A stretch of DNA of 64,000 nucleotides from Lutimaribacter salitolerans. Lineage in GTDB: Bacteria; Pseudomonadota; Alphaproteobacteria; Rhodobacterales; Rhodobacteraceae. The DNA is taken from assembly GCF_042677865.1 (NCBI RefSeq), contig NZ_JBHUDD010000043.1, positions 1 to 64,000 of the forward strand. Reading direction: 5' to 3'. A model generated the notes under the pieces. The model made no database searches and was not told the origin of the DNA. It worked only from the letters and a program-made list of their open reading frames with translations. Both the position numbers and the translations under genes were made by a program. The first letter of the stretch is position 1. The number at the start of each line of letters is the position of its first letter. Positions 1 through 9,397 of this stretch are shown piece by piece.

Positions 1-200
1 CGTTCTCATCCTGATTGACGCTGGATTCTCAGCCTGTTTGTCGCGCGGCAGCATTGCGCCTGCACAGTCTCACCCTGCCCCACAGTGCCCGCCACATGCA
101 CAAATCCACCTGCAACAACTGCACGGCAATAGCCGATCCTGGCCTCGTATGCGCCGCCCGAGTGTATCCGCCTGATCCTCATGCTGTCTCCACCAATGCC
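1..200. other. Left-edge non-coding stretch, nothing identified
   Basis: Short ORFs exist here but none has a recognisable protein, a good ribosome-binding site or conserved-looking composition. I see no tRNA-like fold or clear promoter. It is probably the spacer beyond the clpX terminator. Confidence 0.4.
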
Positions 201-202
201 AC

Positions 203-236
203 GAAAAAAGGCGGCGTTTGCACACCGCCTTTGTCA
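203..236 (-). terminator. Rho-independent terminator of clpPX
   Basis: Read on the minus strand, a GGCGGTGT / ACGCCGCC stem (one T-G wobble) with a 4-nt loop is followed by a run of T. It lies about 20-50 nt past the clpX stop codon, the expected place for the end of the clpP-clpX transcripts. Confidence 0.8.
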
Positions 237-256
237 GGTATCACTCTGCAACCGCC

Positions 257-1522
257 CTAGCCGGCCGTCGCGCCCTCTTTCTTCTTGTCGGCATAGATCA
301 GCAGCGGGCGGGCCTCGGAGGTCACCGCCTCTTCGTTCACCACGACCTCGCGCACCTCGGTCTGCCCGGGCAGTTCGAACATCGTGTCCAGCAGGATGTC
401 CTCGAGGATCGAGCGCAGACCACGCGCGCCGGTCTTGCGCTTGATCGCGCGCTTGGCGATCGCGCTCAGCGCATCGTCGGTAAAGCTCAGCTGCACGTCT
501 TCCAGTTCGAACAGCCGCTGATACTGCTTGACCAGCGCGTTCTTGGGCTGCGTCAGGATGGTGATCAGCGCGTCCTCGTCCAGATCCTCCAGCGTGGCGA
601 TCACCGGCAGGCGGCCGACGAATTCCGGGATCAGACCGAATTTCAGCAGATCCTCGGGCTCGAGCTCCTTGAAGGTCTCGCCGATCCCGGCCTCGGAATC
701 GTCGCGCACATCGGCACCAAAGCCCATGGCGCTGCCCTTGCCGCGCTGCTTGATGATCCGGTCCAGACCGGCGAACGCCCCGCCGCAGATGAACAGGATG
801 TTTGTCGTGTCCACCTGCAGGAACTCCTGCTGCGGATGCTTGCGCCCGCCCTGCGGCGGCACCGACGCGACGGTGCCCTCCATCAGCTTGAGCAGCGCCT
901 GCTGCACGCCCTCGCCCGACACGTCGCGGGTGATCGACGGGTTTTCCGACTTGCGCGTGATCTTGTCGACCTCGTCGATATAGACGATGCCGCGCTGCGC
1001 GCGCTCGACATTGTATTCCGACGATTGCAGCAGTTTCAGAATGATGTTCTCGACGTCCTCGCCGACATACCCCGCCTCGGTCAGAGTGGTGGCATCGGCC
1101 ATGGTAAAGGGCACGTCCAGAATCCGCGCCAGCGTCTGCGCCAGCAGCGTCTTGCCGCAGCCCGTGGGGCCGATCAGCAGGATGTTGGATTTCGACAGTT
1201 CGATATCGCTGGACTTGGCCGAGTGGTTCAGACGCTTGTAGTGGTTGTGCACGGCCACCGACAGCACCCGCTTTGCCATCGCCTGCCCGATCACGTAATC
1301 GTCCAGCACCTCGCAGATGTCGCGCGGTGTCGGCACACCGTCGGTCGATTTCAGCCCCGCGCTCTTGGTCTCTTCGCGGATGATGTCCATGCACAGCTCG
1401 ACGCATTCGTCGCAGATGAACACCGTGGGGCCTGCGATCAGCTTGCGCACCTCATGCTGGCTCTTGCCGCAGAAGCTGCAATAGAGGGTGTTCTTGCTGT
1501 CGCCGCCGGAATTCGTCGCCAT
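257..1522 (-). CDS. clpX: ATP-dependent Clp protease, ATP-binding subunit ClpX
   Basis: AAA+ unfoldase that recognises tagged proteins, unfolds them and feeds them into the ClpP chamber in the cytoplasm. The 421-aa length is normal for the family. The N-terminus carries a four-cysteine zinc-binding domain (CSFCGK ... CDEC, about residues 16-43). Then come a Walker A motif (GPTGCGKT, near residue 117), a Walker B region with DEVDK, the RKSENPSITRDVSGEG pore/sensor segment, and the GAR sensor-2 motif near the C-terminus (TGARGLRS). It lies downstream of clpP on the same strand with a gap of about 137 nt, so it may be co-transcribed or have its own promoter. The identification is secure. Confidence 0.98.
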   Translation of the reverse strand: MATNSGGDSKNTLYCSFCGKSQHEVRKLIAGPTVFICDECVELCMDIIREETKSAGLKSTDGVPTPRDICEVLDDYVIGQAMAKRVLSVAVHNHYKRLNHSAKSSDIELSKSNILLIGPTGCGKTLLAQTLARILDVPFTMADATTLTEAGYVGEDVENIILKLLQSSEYNVERAQRGIVYIDEVDKITRKSENPSITRDVSGEGVQQALLKLMEGTVASVPPQGGRKHPQQEFLQVDTTNILFICGGAFAGLDRIIKQRGKGSAMGFGADVRDDSEAGIGETFKELEPEDLLKFGLIPEFVGRLPVIATLEDLDEDALITILTQPKNALVKQYQRLFELEDVQLSFTDDALSAIAKRAIKRKTGARGLRSILEDILLDTMFELPGQTEVREVVVNEEAVTSEARPLLIYADKKKEGATAG

Positions 1523-1659
1523 ATCGTCCCTTTCAGGCCTCGTCCTGCATGTGCCGGCGCGGGGCCGGTGCCAAAGCGTTGGACGGTAGCCTAAAACAGC
1601 CGTCCCGCGCCCACAATGCGAAATTTGCGCCGCACCCCGACCGGGGGACGGCTAAACGT

Positions 1660-2292
1660 TTACTTGCCGTCTTCGTCACCAACAACGCGGTTCTCGACGA
1701 TCTCGTCCAGATGGCCCCAGTCCTTGGCTTCTTCCGGGCTCATCCACTTGTCGCGGTCCAGCGCCTCGCGCACCGTGTCATAGTCCTGGCCCGAATGGCG
1801 CATGTACAGCTTGTACATCCGTTCCCGCGTGCGCTCGATGTGCTGGGCCGAAATCAGGATATCGGCCGCCGTGCCCTGCATCCCGCCCGAGGGCTGGTGC
1901 ACCAGGAACTCGGCGTTGGGCAGCGAGAACCGCATCCCCTTGGCCCCGCCGATGGCGATCACCGACCCCATCGAGGCCGCAAGCCCGCACACCAGCGTCG
2001 ACACCTTGGGTTTGATGTACTGCATCGTGTCATAGATGCTCATCCCCGCCACCACGGACCCGCCGGGGCTGTTGATGTACATGCTGATTTCCTTTGACGG
2101 GTTCTCCGCCTCAAGGTGCAGCAGCTGCGCGACGATCAGGCTGGACATGCCGTCATGCACCGGACCGTTCACGAAAATGATCCGCTCCTTCAGCAGGCGC
2201 GAGAAGATGTCGTAAGCTCGCTCGCCCCGGCTGGTCTGCTCCACCACCATGGGAACCAGCGTATTCATGTAGATATCAAGTGGATCTTTCAT
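1660..2292 (-). CDS. clpP: ATP-dependent Clp protease, proteolytic subunit ClpP
   Basis: Serine peptidase that forms the tetradecameric chamber used by ClpX (encoded next) and ClpA. The 210-aa product has the full catalytic triad: Ser107 in GLAASMGS, His132 in VHQPSGG and Asp181 in ALDRDKW. This spacing matches E. coli ClpP after allowing for the N-terminal extension. The start MKDPLDIYMN gives the usual family length, including a short propeptide-like N-terminus. It is the first gene of the clpP-clpX pair and is divergent from the photolyase-type gene, with about 158 nt between them for both promoters. Confidence 0.98.
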   Translation of the reverse strand: MKDPLDIYMNTLVPMVVEQTSRGERAYDIFSRLLKERIIFVNGPVHDGMSSLIVAQLLHLEAENPSKEISMYINSPGGSVVAGMSIYDTMQYIKPKVSTLVCGLAASMGSVIAIGGAKGMRFSLPNAEFLVHQPSGGMQGTAADILISAQHIERTRERMYKLYMRHSGQDYDTVREALDRDKWMSPEEAKDWGHLDEIVENRVVGDEDGK

Positions 2293-2450
2293 TTCCGCCC
2301 GCCTGCTTAATGTTTGTTTCCGATGATTAGCCGTCAGTTGTTAACCGAGTCTTAGTGGTGCGTCCAAGGGGCTGCAAGGGGCACCGGCCCGGCTTGTCGC
2401 CCGTTTGTCTTGGTCTAGCTCCCCACAGGCACAGAACAAGGCCCGCAAAG

Positions 2451-3647
2451 ATGACAGACTTTCCCGCCACCCGCACCGCCGCGCTGGAGAAACTCCAGCA
2501 ATTCCTGCCCCGCGCGGGGGCCGATTACGCCAAGCTGCGCAACTTCGACCACGGGGCCGGGCGTCACGACAACGTGTCCAGCCTGTCCCCCTACATCCGC
2601 CACCGCCTGCTGACCGAGGCCGAGGTGCTGCAGGCCGTGCTGGGCCGCCATTCACCCCGCGCCGCCGAGAAATTCATCGCCGAGGTGTTCTGGCGCACCT
2701 ACTGGAAAGGCTGGCTGGAACTGCGCCCCTCTGTCTGGCTGGAATACCGCGCCGGGGTCACCCGCGCCTGGGACCGGGTGCAGGCCGAATCCGGCCTGCG
2801 CGCCGCGTGGGAGGATGCGTGCCTTGGCCGCACCGGCATCGACTGTTTCGACGCCTGGGCGCAGGAGCTGGTGCAGACCGGGTACCTGCACAACCACGCG
2901 CGGATGTGGTTCGCCTCGATCTGGGTCTTCACCCTGCGCCTGCCGTGGGAACTGGGGGCCGATTTCTTCCTGCGCCATCTTCTGGATGGCGATCCGGCCT
3001 CCAACACGCTGGGCTGGCGCTGGGTCGCGGGCATCCAGACCAAGGGCAAGACCTATCTGGCGCGGGCCGACAACATCGCCAGATACACCGGGCAGCGGTT
3101 CACCACGCAGGGCCTCGCCCCCAGCGCCCCGCCGCTGGACAGCGCCCCACACCCGGCGCCCCTGCCCGCGCCCACCGGCGACGTCGTGGCCTACGACCGC
3201 CCCACCGCCCTGATCCTGCACGAGGACGACCTCAGCCCCGGTTTCCTCTTCGATCGCGGCCTGGCCCCCGTTGCCACTGCGCTGGTGCAGGCCAGCGCCG
3301 GGCGCAGCCCTTTGGCGGTGTCCGACGCCGTGCACCGGTTCACCACCGGCGCGCTGGCGGATGTGCAGGCGCGCTGGGGTGACAGGCTTGGCCCGGTCAC
3401 CATGATCGACAACGCCACCGACCTGCGCGCCTGGGCCGAGGGCACGGGGGCCGACCAGATCGTCACCCCCCACGCGCCCACCGGCCGCATGGCCGAGATG
3501 CTGACCGGTCTTGCCGCCGATCAGCCGCTGGCCCGCGTCCTGCGCGATTTCGACGCCCGCGCATGGCCCCACGCCACCCACGGCTTCTTCAGGTTCAAGG
3601 CACGCATCCCCGACTTTCTGGCCGCCTCCGGGCTGCGCGCGCGTTAA
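2451..3647 (+). CDS. Photolyase/cryptochrome FAD-binding-domain protein, unusual domain order
   Basis: The 398-aa product starts directly in the helical FAD-binding domain of the DNA photolyase/cryptochrome superfamily (about residues 20-225). Visible motifs are SSLSPYIRHRLL, FIAEVFWRTYW, LHNHARMWFAS and NTLGWRWVAG, the counterparts of the family's FAD- and DNA-contact segments. The N-terminal antenna domain of ordinary photolyases is absent. Instead about 170 residues follow the FAD domain (DRPTALILHEDDLSP, ADQIVTPHAPTGRMAEML), and these look like an alpha/beta fold. Light-driven DNA repair or photosensing is inferred from the family. ATG 2451 was chosen because the upstream in-frame extension is not protein-like. 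It is transcribed away from clpP. Confidence 0.8.
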   Translation: MTDFPATRTAALEKLQQFLPRAGADYAKLRNFDHGAGRHDNVSSLSPYIRHRLLTEAEVLQAVLGRHSPRAAEKFIAEVFWRTYWKGWLELRPSVWLEYRAGVTRAWDRVQAESGLRAAWEDACLGRTGIDCFDAWAQELVQTGYLHNHARMWFASIWVFTLRLPWELGADFFLRHLLDGDPASNTLGWRWVAGIQTKGKTYLARADNIARYTGQRFTTQGLAPSAPPLDSAPHPAPLPAPTGDVVAYDRPTALILHEDDLSPGFLFDRGLAPVATALVQASAGRSPLAVSDAVHRFTTGALADVQARWGDRLGPVTMIDNATDLRAWAEGTGADQIVTPHAPTGRMAEMLTGLAADQPLARVLRDFDARAWPHATHGFFRFKARIPDFLAASGLRAR

Positions 3648-3751
3648 CAAAACTCACGTTCCCGTGTGTGCATGGTCGGTGCATGGTCCGTGCATGGGCG
3701 GCACATCGGGATTTCTTGCAAATGCCGCAGTCCTTACCTATACGCCCGTTC

Positions 3752-5359
<1,608 letters not shown>

Positions 5360-5360
5360 C

Positions 5361-5969
5361 GTGGCCCTGCAAAACCGCGTCCTGCCCAGTGGCGACATCG
5401 TGGCGCATCCCGCGCGCGGCACGCTCATGGGCAATCGCGGCATCCTGCACGACGCGCAGCGCCGTCTTGGAACGGCTAGCTGGCGGCATCCGCACTGGAT
5501 CTACTGCCGCTTGCACTTCAAGGACCGCCACCGACAGGTGATGCAGCCCGGTGCCTATACCGAGTTGTTTTTTCTGGACGAATCCGTAGCCCTTGCCGCC
5601 GGTCACCGCCCCTGTGCCGAATGCAACCGCCCGGCCTACACCCGCTTTCGCGCGCTGTGGGAGCAGGTGCACGGCCCCACCGCCAGTGCCGCCGATCTGG
5701 ACCGCGCCCTGCACCGCGCCCGCGTGACAAGAACCCGGCAGCAGATGCGTCACGAAAGCGATGCCGCGACGCTGCCCGCAGGCACCTTCATCCTGCACGA
5801 AGGTCAGCCGCACCTTGTGGCAGACAGGCAAATTTACCATTACACACCAGATGGTTACAGACCAGAAGCCACCAAACCCACCGGCCCCGTGACCGTCCTG
5901 ACACCGCGACCCACGGTTGCTCTCCTTGCCGCAGGCTACTGGCCCGTGATGCACCCCAACGCAGGTTGA
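5361..5969 (+). CDS. Conserved unknown protein with CAECNR motif
   Basis: A 202-aa cytosolic protein with no signal peptide or membrane segment. It starts with GTG one base after the prfC stop, so it is probably translated by reinitiation. The most distinctive segment is GHRPCAECNRPAYTRFR (about residues 87-103). Its CxxC pair followed by Asn-Arg resembles the zinc-binding cysteines of Ada-type metal-binding domains, but I cannot confirm that relation. Conserved-looking blocks around it are HPHWIYCRLHFKDR, YTELFFLDESVALAAG and TRTRQQMRHESDAATLPAGTFI. Function unknown; a small metal-binding DNA or nucleotide protein is one possibility. Confidence 0.7.
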   Translation: MALQNRVLPSGDIVAHPARGTLMGNRGILHDAQRRLGTASWRHPHWIYCRLHFKDRHRQVMQPGAYTELFFLDESVALAAGHRPCAECNRPAYTRFRALWEQVHGPTASAADLDRALHRARVTRTRQQMRHESDAATLPAGTFILHEGQPHLVADRQIYHYTPDGYRPEATKPTGPVTVLTPRPTVALLAAGYWPVMHPNAG

Positions 5970-5972
5970 TCC

Positions 5973-6464
5973 ATGTCCGACATTCCCCGCAGCCTCGTCG
6001 CTCAACTGCTTGATGTCTCACCCGAAACCCTGCCCGCAGGCGACCTGCCCGCCGATCGCCTGGCACACCACCTGCTGACCTACCTGCGCGACACCGCCGC
6101 CGACGACCCGTCGGAACAGGCGCTGCGCACCCATCCGCAGGCCTGGGCCATGGCGCTCACCGACCGGCTATGCGCCGACCATCCCGACACCGGGCTTGAC
6201 CTGACCCTCGCGGCCCTGCCGCTCTGTGACAGCCCCGACGATGTGGCCATGCTCGCCGCCGGCCCGCTGGAGGACTTGCTGGCCACCCACGGACCGGCCC
6301 TGATCGACCGGATCGAAACCCTTGGCCCCACCACACCTCGCCTGCGCTTTGCCCTGTCCGGCACATGGCCCGACCGGATCAACCCGCTGGTCTGGGCCCG
6401 GGTGCAGGCCGCGCGCGACCCCGGCCCCGATCTGGATGCGGGCGACCCGCTGCCGCCTGCCTGA
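5973..6464 (+). CDS. DUF6869-like hypothetical protein
   Basis: A 163-aa soluble protein three bases downstream of the preceding gene and in the same transcription unit. The segment AAGPLEDLLATHGPALIDRIE (about residues 90-110), followed by RLRFALSGTW and a terminal LVWARVQ, matches my memory of small DUF6869-type proteins; that assignment is from memory, not a search. No catalytic motif, signal peptide or membrane helix is visible. The role is unknown, and its position beside prfC and the CAECNR protein gives no clear clue. Confidence 0.65.
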   Translation: MSDIPRSLVAQLLDVSPETLPAGDLPADRLAHHLLTYLRDTAADDPSEQALRTHPQAWAMALTDRLCADHPDTGLDLTLAALPLCDSPDDVAMLAAGPLEDLLATHGPALIDRIETLGPTTPRLRFALSGTWPDRINPLVWARVQAARDPGPDLDAGDPLPPA

Positions 6465-6506
6465 CGCCTCTTGCGCGCGCCACGACCGCGGGCCATCCTG
6501 TCCGCC

Positions 6507-8261
6507 ATGAAGCGTGCCAGTCCCACCTATCCCGGCGGTTTTCCGGCGATCCTTGAGCAGATGGAGCGTCGCCGCGACCCGCTGGTTTTTGGACCGGGCG
6601 AGGCGCTGCCGCCGCTGGGCGTGGATCTGCAACCTCTCAAGGCCAACCGCGTCGATGGGCGCGCGCCCGAGGTTGCAGACTCCCGCAGCTCTTATGCACG
6701 CAAGTTCAAAGAGTTGGCAGGCGACTTTCATACGCTACCTGAACTTCTGCGCCTGCATGGCCTGCTGATCGCCAACCTGCGCCGCCGCAACCAGCCCGCT
6801 CATTGTGCCGCGCTGTTCCAACGCCTTTGGGCCGAGGAATCCGACTACCTGCTGGCCCGGCTTGATGCGCGCTGGATGGTCTCGGCCATCACCACGTTCG
6901 GCGATCACGGCGCGACAGAAACCCAGCGCCGGCTGGGCCAGTCCCTGACCGTCCTGTTCAGCATGATGAAGCTCTATGAAACAGAGCGTCTGTATTCCGG
7001 CCACAAACCCGATCAGGCCTTCGATGTCGGGAAAAAGTCAGCCAAGCGCCTGCCGATGGAAATGGACGCTTATGCGCTGGCGGGCGGCGGGCTGGACGTG
7101 AACCTGCTGGGCCGGTTGTGGCAGGATGCGAGCGCAGACCCGGTGATCGCCCCGCTGGCCCATCACCTGCTGGACCTGCTGATCCACGATCCAGGCGGTA
7201 TCTTTCGCCGGTTGCGCCTGATGCGGGCGCAGCGCGAAAAGCAACTGGCAGCCGAGGGGCTGTCCAAACGGCGCGCCCCGGCGGATCAGCCCGAGGTCGC
7301 CGCACCCGTGCCCCTGCCGGTCAAGACCGATCCGGCCACCATCCGCTGGGGCACCGTGACCCTGACCAACGCGCCCCTGCCACGCATCGCCCACTTTGCC
7401 GCGCATCACCTGTCATTGGGCGCGGCCCGGGTGACGGTCTTTCTTGACACACCCGATCCGCAAACCGCTGATTTTCTGTCACAAAACCCGGATGTGCAGG
7501 TCATCACCTGCGACACCGACTGGTGGGCGGGCCAGAAAAAGCCACGCATGAAGGCGCATCAGATGCGGCAGGCCTGGGTCGCCACGCAATGCTACAACGC
7601 GACCGATCTGGATTGGCTGGCCCATATAGATGTCGATGAATTCCTTTTGCCCGACGCACCCTTGGCCGATCTGCTGGCTGCCGCCCCGCCCGATCAGGCC
7701 GCGCTGCTGATTCCGCCCGTTGAGATGCTGGCGGGCAGCACGCCCGAGATGTTCAAGACCACGCCGCGCATGGCGGGTCATGACAAGACGACCTTGCCCG
7801 AGGTCTACCCCACCTTCGGCACCCATCTGCGCGGCGGCTTCGTCAGCCATCTTGAGGGCAAGCTGATCGCCCGCACCGGCATTCCGGGGCTGCGCATGGG
7901 TCTGCACACGCTGTCGCATGATGGCGCGCCGGTGGGCAACCGCCTGCGCGTCAACGATATTCTGCTGGGCCACGCCCATGCCCCCGATTGGGACACGTTC
8001 CGACAGCATCTGGACTTCCGCCTGACGCGCGGCAGCTATCGCAAGGCCGACCGCGAGGCGTTCAAGCTGCGCGATGTGCTGGATTTTCTGATCGAGACCG
8101 AGGGCGAAACCGGCCTGCGCGCCTTTTTCGACGAGGTCTGCGCCGCCACGCCGGCCCTGATGGAACGCCTTCGCGCGCGCGGCATGCTGATCGAACGCCC
8201 ACTGAATCTGGACGCCGCCGTGGCGCAGCATTTTGGCCCGTTGCCGGAACGTGCGCCATGA
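6507..8261 (+). CDS. Two-domain glycosyltransferase (GT2/GT92-like catalytic C-terminus)
   Basis: A protein of about 584 aa. Residues from about 279 (IRWGTVTLTNAPLP) to the end form a glycosyltransferase domain with an acidic metal-binding motif, WLAHIDVDEFLLPD, typical of GT2/GT92-like (DUF23) enzymes in alphaproteobacteria. The first 278 residues are a separate helical region (HTLPELLRLHGLL, YLLARLDARWMVSAITTFGDHG) that I do not recognise and that is absent from the neighbouring paralogue. ATG 6507 (MKRASPTYPGGF) is preferred over 6471, whose added residues are arginine-rich and not conserved-looking. The stop overlaps the next start as ATGA. Likely transfers a sugar to a cell-surface glycan or protein; donor and acceptor are unknown. 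Confidence 0.8.
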   Translation: MKRASPTYPGGFPAILEQMERRRDPLVFGPGEALPPLGVDLQPLKANRVDGRAPEVADSRSSYARKFKELAGDFHTLPELLRLHGLLIANLRRRNQPAHCAALFQRLWAEESDYLLARLDARWMVSAITTFGDHGATETQRRLGQSLTVLFSMMKLYETERLYSGHKPDQAFDVGKKSAKRLPMEMDAYALAGGGLDVNLLGRLWQDASADPVIAPLAHHLLDLLIHDPGGIFRRLRLMRAQREKQLAAEGLSKRRAPADQPEVAAPVPLPVKTDPATIRWGTVTLTNAPLPRIAHFAAHHLSLGAARVTVFLDTPDPQTADFLSQNPDVQVITCDTDWWAGQKKPRMKAHQMRQAWVATQCYNATDLDWLAHIDVDEFLLPDAPLADLLAAAPPDQAALLIPPVEMLAGSTPEMFKTTPRMAGHDKTTLPEVYPTFGTHLRGGFVSHLEGKLIARTGIPGLRMGLHTLSHDGAPVGNRLRVNDILLGHAHAPDWDTFRQHLDFRLTRGSYRKADREAFKLRDVLDFLIETEGETGLRAFFDEVCAATPALMERLRARGMLIERPLNLDAAVAQHFGPLPERAP

Positions 8262-9196
8262 CCACCTGGGGAATCGTCGCCACGATCAAGGCCCCGGTGC
8301 GCGAGGTGCTGAACTTTGCCGCGCATCATCTGGATCTGGGCGCGCATCGGCTGTTCATCTACCTTGACGATGACAATGGCGCTGCCTTTGACGCGCTCAA
8401 AAGCCACCCCAAATGCCGGCCCATGCTGACCGATGCGGCCTATTGGCAGAAACTGGGGATGAAACGCCGGGTCAAACACCAGTCGCGCCAGTTCGAAAAC
8501 GCCCGCCACGCCTATGGCCGTGCCACCGGGCAGGTTGACTGGCTGGCGCATATCGACGTGGATGAGTTCCTGTGGCCTGACCTGCCCTTGGCGGATCAAC
8601 TGGCAGCCTTGTCACCCGACTGCATGGGCGCGCGCCTCCCCGTGGCCGAGGCGCTGGCGGGCGACGGCCCGGTGACGCATTTCAAGACCTGCACCGCCGA
8701 CCGGGCCACGCGCGACCGTCAGACCGCCGCGATCTGGCCCGACTACGGCGCACATCTGAACGGCGGCTTCCTGTCCCATGTCGCGGGCAAGATGATCTAT
8801 CGCACCGGGATCGAGGGGCTGAAGGTGCAGATCCACAACATCTGGGTGCATGACGCGATGAACCCCGGCGAGGTGCGCTTGCGCGACACCACCTTGCTGC
8901 ACATGCACGCCGAAAGCTGGCAGGCGTTTCGCGCCGCACTCGACTACCGGCTGGACAAGGGGTCGTACCGGGCCGAGCTGAAACCTGGGCAAAAAGGCGG
9001 GCTGACCTTGCACGATCTGTTCCAGACCCTGCGCGCCGAGGGCGGCGAACAGGCGGTTCGCCGCTTCTACGATCAGGTCTGCACCGCCCATCCCGAACTG
9101 CTGGACAGCCTGTGCACTCACGGCCTGTTGCGCAGTCATGCGCTGGATCTTGACGCCAAACGCGCCCGGCACTTTCCGCGCATTGATACCGATTAG
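8258..9196 (+). CDS. Glycosyltransferase, paralogue of the preceding gene's C-terminal domain
   Basis: A 312-aa single-domain glycosyltransferase that overlaps the preceding gene by ATGA (8258-8261). It aligns by eye with that gene's C-terminal half: TWGIVATIKAPVREVLNFAAHHLDLGAHR against IRWGTV...IAHFAAHHLSLGAAR, WLAHIDVDEFLWPD against WLAHIDVDEFLLPD, then DYRLDKGSYR against DFRLTRGSYR, and RRFYDQVCTAHPELL against RAFFDEVCAATPALM. The pair thus arose by tandem duplication. The DVDEF motif supplies the metal/nucleotide-sugar binding aspartates. Cytosolic; no membrane anchor seen. The substrate is not deducible. Confidence 0.82.
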   Translation: MTTWGIVATIKAPVREVLNFAAHHLDLGAHRLFIYLDDDNGAAFDALKSHPKCRPMLTDAAYWQKLGMKRRVKHQSRQFENARHAYGRATGQVDWLAHIDVDEFLWPDLPLADQLAALSPDCMGARLPVAEALAGDGPVTHFKTCTADRATRDRQTAAIWPDYGAHLNGGFLSHVAGKMIYRTGIEGLKVQIHNIWVHDAMNPGEVRLRDTTLLHMHAESWQAFRAALDYRLDKGSYRAELKPGQKGGLTLHDLFQTLRAEGGEQAVRRFYDQVCTAHPELLDSLCTHGLLRSHALDLDAKRARHFPRIDTD

Positions 9197-9377
9197 GAGA
9201 CAATCTGCCGAAATCCGCGCGATTTACCCCATGGTCCTTGATGCAGCGGCGAATCCGCTCACGCCTGCATTGACCACGCTGGCCCTTTGCGTTACTTGCG
9301 CGCACACGGGGTTGCTACGCGAAAAACCGCGGGGCCATACGGGCCTGACCCTGAACAGATGTACGGGCCATGATGTG

Positions 9378-9392
9378 TCCGTAATGAACGGA
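9378..9392 (+). promoter_or_regulatory. Small stem-loop next to the helicase start codon
   Basis: TCCGT-aatga-ACGGA forms a 5-bp stem that ends five bases before the ATG at 9398. Its right arm contains the only GGA available as a weak ribosome-binding site, so folding could hide it. It lies in a 200-nt leader that otherwise shows nothing recognisable. A regulatory role is inference. Confidence 0.3.
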
Positions 9393-9397
9393 TACCC

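Noticed and set aside
9197..9397. tRNA or small RNA gene in the 200-nt gap before the helicase
   Set aside because: No cloverleaf, anticodon arm or T-loop pattern could be found, and no terminator follows.
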